A stretch of 64,000 nt of DNA, taken from the NCBI GenBank assembly GCA_963825645.1, contig CAWGTT010000007.1, positions 185,195-249,194 on the forward strand. Direction: 5' to 3'. Position numbers and translations under genes: made by a program. Below are positions 58,314 through 64,000 of this stretch, piece after piece. Origin of the DNA: JADJPO01 sp963825645 (GTDB lineage Bacteria > Actinomycetota > Actinomycetes > Actinomycetales > Kineosporiaceae). Position 1 is the first letter of the stretch; every line of letters starts with the position of its first letter. The notes under the pieces were generated by a model. That model did not search any database, was not told the origin of the DNA, and saw nothing but the letters and a program-made list of their open reading frames with translations.

Positions 58314-59701
58314 TCCTCGCCCGACCCGGCGGCCGCCTGGTTGTTCGCCAGGCGCTGATCGACCAGCCGCTGTGCTCTCTCCAGAGCAGCCTGCGGTGTG
58401 ACACCGGTCAGCCAGGTCGACTCGATCTGCGCCTTGAGCACGTCCTCGATCGGTTGCCAGCTGCCGACCTGCGGCAGCAGTTGCGCACGATCGACGGCCC
58501 CCTCGGCGAAGTTCGACCGCTGCGGTGCGCTCTCGAACTCTCTGCTGGTCAGGACCGACTCGATAGCCGGGAGATGACCCGTGCCGATCGCCCAGGCCGC
58601 GTCGTTGGCGCTGAGGAAGGCGATGAAGTCGAGCGCCTCGCGGTAGCGCTCACTGCTGCGCTGCACCGGCACGACCCACACATGGGAGTTGGCCCAGGCC
58701 GCCGGCCGGTCGTACAGCGTCGGGAAGGGCACCACGCGGTACTCGAACGGTGCCTCCGCGGCGTACTGGTTCACCACCCAGGTCCCGTTGTGCAGGATGG
58801 CGGCGTCACCGTTGAGGAAGGCGGTCTGCGCCGCCGTGTAGTCCTGGGTCGGGCTGGCGTACCCCCGTTCGAAGATCTGGTTCATGAACCGGAGCGCCTC
58901 GAGCGCCTGCGGCGAGTCGAGCATGGCCTGGGACCCGCTCTCGTCGACGATCGCTCCGCCCTGCTGGTAGAACAGGGCCAGGAACATCATGACGCTGAGC
59001 GCGAACTGGTTCGCGTCGATCGCGAAGTACTGGGCCCCGGTGCGCTCCTTCATCTGCGCGGCCTGCTCGAAGAACCCCTGCGGGCTGGACGGCAGGACGG
59101 GCTCACCGTTGTCGTCGACCAGTCCGGCCTCGGCGAACAGGTCCACGTTGAGGTGCCACAGGTTGGTGTGGACGTCGAAGGGGACGCCGTAGATGGCCCC
59201 GTCGTACGTCACGGCCTTCCGCGCGGGCTCGGTCCACTCGCCGGAGTCGATGCCGACGTCGTCGAGGACGTCGTCGAGGGGCACCAGCAGGTTGCGGCTG
59301 GCGTAGTCGGGCAGGTTCGAGGCGTGCATGACCGCCACGTCCGGCGGCGACCCGCCGGCGTAGGTCGCGTTCAGGGTGTCGTAGTACGACGCGAACTGGT
59401 TCCCGCCGAGGCGCTCGACCCGGATGCCCTGCTCGTTCTCGGCGTTGAACTTGTTGGTCAGGATCTGGATAGCCTCGCACTCGCTGGCCGCCTTCGACAC
59501 GTCTGTGACGCCGAGCGTGCTGTCCTCGCAGTCCCCGAAGAACCGCGCCAGCTCTACGGTGAGCGGCTCAGTGGAGTCCTGAGCGAGCTTGGCCTCCTCC
59601 GCCCGGGGATCCACGGCATCCCGTCGAACCACCATGCCGCAGGCGGAGGTCAGCAGCATCGACATGGCCACGAGGCCGGCGACGATCGGACGGCGGTTCA
59701 C
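58310..59701 (-). CDS. ABC sugar transporter substrate-binding lipoprotein
   Basis: A 463-residue extracellular binding protein. The signal peptide ends in a lipobox (LLTSAC, Cys near residue 21), so it is lipid-anchored outside the membrane. The body has the SBP1 pattern: QILTNKFNAENEQGIRVERL, GGSPPDVAVMHASNLPDYAS, VTYDGAIYGVPFDVHTNLWH and NGTWVVNQYAAEAPFEYRVV. It captures a sugar or oligosaccharide for the two permeases encoded just upstream. It overlaps both neighbours by four bases. The ATPase (MsiK-like) is not encoded here and must be supplied from elsewhere, as is common in actinomycetes. Confidence 0.93.
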   Translation of the reverse strand: MNRRPIVAGLVAMSMLLTSACGMVVRRDAVDPRAEEAKLAQDSTEPLTVELARFFGDCEDSTLGVTDVSKAASECEAIQILTNKFNAENEQGIRVERLGGNQFASYYDTLNATYAGGSPPDVAVMHASNLPDYASRNLLVPLDDVLDDVGIDSGEWTEPARKAVTYDGAIYGVPFDVHTNLWHLNVDLFAEAGLVDDNGEPVLPSSPQGFFEQAAQMKERTGAQYFAIDANQFALSVMMFLALFYQQGGAIVDESGSQAMLDSPQALEALRFMNQIFERGYASPTQDYTAAQTAFLNGDAAILHNGTWVVNQYAAEAPFEYRVVPFPTLYDRPAAWANSHVWVVPVQRSSERYREALDFIAFLSANDAAWAIGTGHLPAIESVLTSREFESAPQRSNFAEGAVDRAQLLPQVGSWQPIEDVLKAQIESTWLTGVTPQAALERAQRLVDQRLANNQAAAGSGEE

Positions 59702-60582
59702 TTGCCACCACTCCCGACGGAGATACCCCGGATCAGATGGCGCTGGAAGATCACGTACAGCACCAGCAGCGGCGCCGCCGCGACGACGCCGCGCGCCATC
59801 AGTGAGCCCAGCTCAGTGGCCTGGGCGAAGTTGCCCTGCAGCGACGCCAGACCCGTCGTGATGGTGAACATCTCCGGCTGCGTCGCGGACACCAGCGGCC
59901 AGAGGTAGTCGTTCCAGGTCAGGACGAAAGTGAAGATCCCCAGAGCGGTGAGCGCGGGCATCGACATCGGGAGCATCACCCGCGTGAAGATGATCCACCG
60001 GCTGGCGCCGTCGACGGAGGCCGCCTCCTCGATGTCCCGAGGAAGGGCACGGAAGAACTGGGTCATGATGAACACTCCGAGCGGCGCCGCGATCCGCGGC
60101 AGGGTCAGCGCCTGGTAGGTGTTGTGCATGTTGATCTCGCTGAACATGAGGAACTGCGGGATGAACATGGCCTCCTTCGGGACCATCAGCCCGGCAAGCA
60201 CGAAGGGGAACAGCCACTTCTTGCCGCGGAACTCCAGCCGCGCGAACGCATAACCCGCGGCCGCCGACAGAGCCAACGTGGCCACCGTCGTGATCCCGGT
60301 GACGATTACCGAGTTCAGCAGCCACCGCGGCGTCAGGCCGAGGGCGAACACGTCACCGAAGTTGCTCAACGTCGGTTCGATCGGTACCAGGCTCGTGGTC
60401 GTGCGCTGCAGCGCCTCGTTGGACGACAGGGACAGCGACAGCATCCACAGCAGCGGCGTCAACCAGATCAGCGCGGCGAACCCGATGACACCGACGACGA
60501 GCAGCTGCTTGGTGCGACGCCGGGACAGTCCGCGTGCCGGCGCGGCGGTGCCGGTGCTCACCGGCGTGGTCACGGTACTCAT
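59698..60582 (-). CDS. ABC sugar transporter permease, MalG type
   Basis: A 294-residue permease with six helices. The coupling (EAA) loop is IEEAASVDGASRWIIFTRVM followed by LPMSMPAL, the usual MalG form. It begins with a Ser/Thr-rich tail, then LLVVGVIGFAALIWLTPLLW. It ends RHLIRGISVGSGGK, like other MalG proteins. It overlaps the upstream permease gene (60579) and the downstream binding-protein gene by four bases each, so it is translated within one operon and forms a heterodimer with the MalF-type subunit. Confidence 0.94.
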   Translation of the reverse strand: MSTVTTPVSTGTAAPARGLSRRRTKQLLVVGVIGFAALIWLTPLLWMLSLSLSSNEALQRTTTSLVPIEPTLSNFGDVFALGLTPRWLLNSVIVTGITTVATLALSAAAGYAFARLEFRGKKWLFPFVLAGLMVPKEAMFIPQFLMFSEINMHNTYQALTLPRIAAPLGVFIMTQFFRALPRDIEEAASVDGASRWIIFTRVMLPMSMPALTALGIFTFVLTWNDYLWPLVSATQPEMFTITTGLASLQGNFAQATELGSLMARGVVAAAPLLVLYVIFQRHLIRGISVGSGGK

Positions 60583-61721
60583 GCGACGTCCTCCTCTCGC
60601 ATCAGCCTGAGCTGAGCCGCCGACGCAACGAGCATCACCGCGAACAGGAACAGCGACAGGGCGGCGGCGTAGCCGAGCTGGAACTCCCGGAAGCCGGACT
60701 CGTAGATGTGTTGGATGAGCACCCGCGTCGAGTTGGCCGGGCCACCACGGGTGAGGATGAACACCTGACCGAAGATCTGGAACGAGGAGATCACCTGGAG
60801 CACCGTCACCAGCACCACCGTGCGCCGCAGGCCCGGCAACGTGATGTAGCGGAACTTCTTCCAGGCGCCCGCGCCGTCCAGGGTCGCCGCCTCATACAAC
60901 GACGGTTCGATATCCTGCAGACCGGCGATGAACAGGACGAGGTTGAAACCCATCGTCCACCACAGCGTGACGACCACGATGGCGGGCAGGGCGAGCGAGG
61001 GATCGGTCAGCCACGAGATCGGGTCCAGGCCGACGAATCCGAGCAGCCGCGCGATCAGTCCGAGGTCTGGGTTGAGCAGGAACCCCCAGATGAGGGTCAA
61101 CACCGCCACCGACAGCACGTAGGGGGCGAAGAAGGCAGCTCTCAGGACGCCGACCAGCCGACCACTGCCGGAGAGCAGCACCGCCAGGGCCAGGGCCACG
61201 CCGACGATCGTCGGGGTCGACAGAAGCACGAAGACCAGGGTGTTCCCGAACGAGCGCCAGAACAGCGCGTCATACCACGCGCCGTCGGGCCCGGGGTGCA
61301 GACCGAGCAGGACACCGAAGACAACCACGATCGATCCGCCGGCCACGATCGTCGCCCGGCGGCTCAGCATGCCGCGGGCAGCCGCAACCGCGATCGCGAC
61401 CAACAGGAGCAGTCCCAGGATCCGCCACAGCAGCAGGTTCGTCAGATCCCAGGTCAGCCCCGACCCGCCGAACATGTCGACGTAGTTGGCCAGACCCACG
61501 AACTCGCGGCGGGTGGGATCGAGCAGATCCCAGTTGAACAGGCTCATCAGGGCCGCCTGCACGACAGGGTAGATCTGCAGGACCACGTAGATCACGAGGA
61601 ACGGCAGCACGAAGAGCCAGGCCTCGATCGTGTCCCGGCTGCGCTCGTACCAGCTGCCCTGCTTCCGAACCCTGCCGGCGATGGCGCTACGTCGGCGCTC
61701 TGCCTGGTCGGCTACTACCAC
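60579..61721 (-). CDS. ABC sugar transporter permease, MalF type
   Basis: A 380-residue permease, longer than the usual 300 of this group, with eight or so helices including an extra pair near residues 110-150 (ILGLLLLVAIAVAAARGMLS, GSIVVVFGVLLGLHPG). The coupling loop is YEAATLDGAGAWKKFRYITL. I choose the GTG at 61721 because GGGAGG lies five bases upstream; an in-frame GTG at 61757 has no such site. It is the first gene of the operon, about 70 bases downstream of the operator. It pairs with the MalG-type subunit encoded next. Confidence 0.93.
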   Translation of the reverse strand: MVVADQAERRRSAIAGRVRKQGSWYERSRDTIEAWLFVLPFLVIYVVLQIYPVVQAALMSLFNWDLLDPTRREFVGLANYVDMFGGSGLTWDLTNLLLWRILGLLLLVAIAVAAARGMLSRRATIVAGGSIVVVFGVLLGLHPGPDGAWYDALFWRSFGNTLVFVLLSTPTIVGVALALAVLLSGSGRLVGVLRAAFFAPYVLSVAVLTLIWGFLLNPDLGLIARLLGFVGLDPISWLTDPSLALPAIVVVTLWWTMGFNLVLFIAGLQDIEPSLYEAATLDGAGAWKKFRYITLPGLRRTVVLVTVLQVISSFQIFGQVFILTRGGPANSTRVLIQHIYESGFREFQLGYAAALSLFLFAVMLVASAAQLRLMREEDVA

Positions 61722-61791
61722 CGGTGCCTCCCTCGCTCGATCCGGCACCAAGGCCACGGCCTGCTGTACCGGTCCTGCTCTGGCATGGCTT

Positions 61792-61842
61792 AGGCGAACG
61801 TTCGCCTGAACGAATTTATCCAGCCGTTTCGGCCGAAGTCAA
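61792..61842 (-). promoter_or_regulatory. Promoter and LacI-type operator of the sugar operon
   Basis: On the minus strand TTGACT (61837-61842) and TAAATT (61813-61818) are -35 and -10 elements with an 18-base spacer. Just downstream lies the perfect 16-bp palindrome AGGCGAACGTTCGCCT (61792-61807), a typical LacI-family operator at about +5 to +20. It is well placed to block transcription of the whole operon. Confidence 0.85.
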
Positions 61843-61946
61843 GGAGTCGCGTTGACTCATCGAAAGGTCCGCGCGGCGGGTTCGTTGCCCCACAGAGGAA
61901 GGCCCGGCTGACGGCGGGTCGCAGCCGGGGTCCTCCCGGACTGGGG

Positions 61947-62215
61947 CGATTCAGGACTGGGGCAACATCGGGTTCGATGGGGCCTCGGTCGCTGAGCCGT
62001 TCGCGTGTGCGATCAACGCTTAGGAGCTGGTGCAGGCCGGTGACGGTGACACGGTCGTGGTGTTCGGCGCCGGGCCGATCGGCTGCGCCGATGGTCGCGG
62101 CGCCGGCGTGGTGATCGCTGCGACGGCTGCCAGTATCGCGCAGGAGCAGGCGATCCGGATGGCTGGGCGGCGGGGGCGGATCTCGTTTTTCGGTGGTCTT
62201 CCGAAGGAACTCGAC
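61947..62215 (+). pseudogene. Zinc-type polyol/alcohol dehydrogenase remnant
   Basis: The plus strand encodes GNIGFDGASVAEPFACAINA, a stop codon (TAG at about 62021), then ELVQAGDGDTVVVFGAGPIG. This is the join between catalytic and NAD-binding domains of sorbitol-type zinc dehydrogenases, with the GAGPIG dinucleotide motif. After GC the sequence jumps to VVIAATAASIAQEQAIRMAG and RRGRISFFGGLPKE, normally about 70 residues later. So there is one stop, one internal deletion, and no N- or C-terminal part. It may once have served the neighbouring sugar operon, which is inference. Confidence 0.75.
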
Positions 62216-62233
62216 TTTCGCAGTTTGGCTGGG

Positions 62234-62594
62234 TCAGTCGGTGATCTGGCTGGGGCCGGCGTAGAGGATGAAGGTGCAGGTCGATGCCTTTTTCGGGGGT
62301 GCCGGTGCGCGGTCCGCTGGTGGGTAGTTCGGCTTCGGTGTAGCTCTCGGTGCTGTACTTGTAGATCGCGATCTTCCAGCGGTCGATGTGGCCTTGGTAG
62401 CGCAGGCGTAGCACGGGTGCCGGTGGTGTGGGTCTGCGCCAGCGGGCGCGTCTGGGTCCGGGTAGGGCGACGTAGCAGAACTGGCCGCGGAAGGTGATCA
62501 CGACGTCGTCCAGGTGGGGCCAGCCGCGACGGACGTGGGCGATGATCCGGGCGGTGGTGGCGTCCTTGGTGGCCTGGTCGGGGATGGCGGGCAC
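62234..62594 (-). pseudogene. Small IS-associated gene with a frameshift at an A-run
   Basis: The frame from the GTG at 62594 reads PAIPDQATKDATTARIIAHV, FRGQFCYVALPGPRRA, LRYQGHIDRWKIAIYKYSTE and TGTPEKGID. The family's natural ending, TFILYAGPSQITD then stop at 62234, is found in the next frame. The shift occurs at a run of five A (GAAAAAGG) near 62290. One base too many would explain it. It could be mutation, sequencing error or programmed slippage. Such small proteins of unknown function are often seen near transposons in actinomycetes. It is divergent from the IS701-type transposase. Confidence 0.6.
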
Positions 62595-62679
62595 GGATCC
62601 ATGATGCCACGGTGGCGGGCTCTGGCGGGCGGATGGTCGTTCGTGGCGTGTCGGACATGGCCGGTGATGTCCGGTTGCC

Positions 62680-62685
62680 TACGTT
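62680..62685 (+). promoter_or_regulatory. -10-like element before the IS701-type transposase
   Basis: TACGTT ends six bases before the ATG at 62692, which again fits a leaderless start. Confidence 0.4.
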
Positions 62686-62691
62686 CCGACC

Positions 62692-63990
62692 ATGATCCTT
62701 CCGGAGTCGTGGGCCGCGGTGTTGCAGGTGTTCGCGCCGGTGTTCGCCCGGCGGGGCACGTTCGGGATGTTCACGGTGCTGGCCACCGGGATGGTCGCGC
62801 AGACCGGCCGGCGGACCGTGGTCGGGATGCTGGCCGGGGCGGGGATGGCGCAGAGACTGTCGTTCCATGCCGCGTGCCGGTTCTTCTCCCACGCGGTCTG
62901 GGACGTCGATCGGCTGGGCCTGGCCGCCGCCGGGTTGATCGTGCGGTGCCTGCTCGATCCGGACGAGCCGATCGTGGTGGCGGTCGACGACACGCTGTTC
63001 AAGCGCTGGGGCCGCAAGGTCCATCACGTGTTCTGGACCCACGACGGGGCCGCCCAGGGCAAGAACAAGATCGGACGGGGCAACCGGTGGGTCATCGCCG
63101 GGATCGTGGTCCGACTGCCGTTCACCACCGCACCGGTGTGCCTGCCGGTCCTGTTCCGACTCTGGGCGGGCAAGGGCAGCGACTCCCCGGTCGTGCTGGG
63201 GGCCGTTGTGCTGCAACAGATCCGGGACGCCTTCCCCGACCGGGTGGTGCACGGCGTCGGGGACGCCGCCTACCACGGCAAGCCGCTGCTGGTGAACGGC
63301 ACCACGTGGACCACGCGGCTGCCGGCCAACGCCGCCTTGTACGCGCCGGCCCCACCGCGCACCGGCAAGCGTGGCCGGCCACGCTTGAAGGGCGCCAAGC
63401 TGACCCACCTGAAGGACTTGGCCGCCACCGCGACCTGGGTCCGCACCACGGTGTACCGGTACGGCAGCACCGAGACCGTGGACATCGCCGTGATCGAAGC
63501 GATCTGGTACGGGCCGTTCGCCAACACCGCCGGCCGCATCGTCCTGGCCCGCGACCCCGACTCCGAGAACGCCTACGACCTGGCCCTGTTCACCACCGAC
63601 ACCAACGCCACCGGCGAACAGATCGTCGAACGGTACGCGGTGCGCTGGTCCATCGAGCCGTCGAACGCCAACAGCAAGCAGCAGACCGGCGTCGGGCAAG
63701 CCCGCAACCGGCTCCCCAAGGCCGTCGAACGCACCGTGCCGTTCGGGATGATCGTCCAGTCGATGGTCATCGCCTGGTACGCCATCTACGGGTACGACCC
63801 GGCCGACGTCACCGACCGCGCGATCGCCCAGCCCTGGTACCGGACCAAGACCGAACCATCCTTCGAAGACATGATCCTCAAGCTGCGCAAGACAATCATC
63901 GCAGCCCGGTTTACGACCGTTACCCCAGGTCAGCCAGACCCCGACCTATTGCACGACTACGCCCTGGCCTGCGCCGCAGCAGCCGCGTAA
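62692..63990 (+). CDS. IS701-type transposase
   Basis: A 432-residue DDE transposase of the actinobacterial IS701-like group. Typical parts are LAGAGMAQRLSFHAACRFFS near residue 50, first Asp in IVVAVDDTLFKRWGRKVHHV, VVHGVGDAAYHGKPLL with the second Asp, and the Glu in YAVRWSIEPSNANSKQQTGV. The tail KLRKTIIAARFTTVTPGQPD also matches. The gene seems intact and reaches its stop ten bases before the window edge. I could not define inverted repeats because the right end lies outside the window. It differs from the other intact element in this window. Confidence 0.9.
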   Translation: MILPESWAAVLQVFAPVFARRGTFGMFTVLATGMVAQTGRRTVVGMLAGAGMAQRLSFHAACRFFSHAVWDVDRLGLAAAGLIVRCLLDPDEPIVVAVDDTLFKRWGRKVHHVFWTHDGAAQGKNKIGRGNRWVIAGIVVRLPFTTAPVCLPVLFRLWAGKGSDSPVVLGAVVLQQIRDAFPDRVVHGVGDAAYHGKPLLVNGTTWTTRLPANAALYAPAPPRTGKRGRPRLKGAKLTHLKDLAATATWVRTTVYRYGSTETVDIAVIEAIWYGPFANTAGRIVLARDPDSENAYDLALFTTDTNATGEQIVERYAVRWSIEPSNANSKQQTGVGQARNRLPKAVERTVPFGMIVQSMVIAWYAIYGYDPADVTDRAIAQPWYRTKTEPSFEDMILKLRKTIIAARFTTVTPGQPDPDLLHDYALACAAAAA

Positions 63991-64000
63991 CCGCGAAACA

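Noticed and set aside
60534..61793. Plus-strand open frame of 419 codons opposite the permease genes
   Set aside because: Antisense artefact of His/Gln/Arg-rich composition; the permeases have membrane helices and EAA loops.
1..64000. CRISPR arrays, rRNA genes and riboswitches
   Set aside because: No regularly spaced repeats, no rRNA-like conserved stretches and no recognisable riboswitch cores were seen by reading; weak ones could still be missed.

Overview
The window is about 70 % GC DNA from an actinomycete (Actinomycetota). The support comes from the gene families: a MenJ-type menaquinone reductase, a BfrB-type ferritin, a TadA-associated protein found beside tadA in actinomycetes, a CehA-like PHP protein, many GTG starts, and at least eight genes whose -10 hexamer (TANNNT) sits 6-7 bases before the start codon, which is the layout of actinobacterial leaderless genes. 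I cannot name the genus.

1-25.6 kb is a mostly ordinary chromosomal backbone. It holds dodecin, a stand-alone LigD-type phosphoesterase with a TetR regulator, an SOS-controlled DinB polymerase, MerR and HxlR regulators, an envelope sugar group (GT39, ApbE-like protein, GT2-GtrA fusion), an ECHDC3-like hydratase, ferritin, MenJ, OsmC, a PHP-domain protein, a membrane metallophosphoesterase, a Rieske lipoprotein, an M3 peptidase, PlsC, a PH-domain membrane protein, upp, tadA and a tRNA-Ser(CGA).

25.6-38.8 kb starts just after the tRNA and is an accessory zone rich in broken genes: a frameshifted unknown gene, a nucleotidyltransferase remnant, an IS256-type remnant, a DinB_2/maleylpyruvate-isomerase-like remnant, a truncated insertion sequence and three IS630-type fragments in alternating orientation. 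Inside it lies an intact group in one direction: histidine kinase, NarL-type regulator, FtsX-type exporter permease, ATPase and CPBP protease.

38.8-52.2 kb is a second, larger signalling and export locus. It has an ABC-2 permease whose ATPase has lost its Walker A motif, a second CPBP protease, a 51-residue Cys-rich protein, a NarL-type regulator, a MacB-like ATPase and permease, a histidine kinase followed by a kinase-like protein lacking the phosphoacceptor His, a receiver-only regulator overlapping it on the other strand, and a flippase-like protein with a GT4 glycosyltransferase. Each of its three divergent promoter regions carries a GGGGTGGGGC/GCCCCACCCC-like palindrome, and two share a 74-bp repeat. 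This is my best candidate for an undescribed regulon.

52.2-64 kb holds a beta-lactamase remnant, a two-gene unit that could be a toxin-antitoxin pair, an intact and apparently recent insertion sequence with a 5-bp target duplication, a sugar-uptake operon (two permeases, binding protein, LacI regulator, GH2 hydrolase) with a clear promoter and operator, a degraded zinc-type dehydrogenase, a frameshifted small gene and an IS701-type transposase at the right edge.
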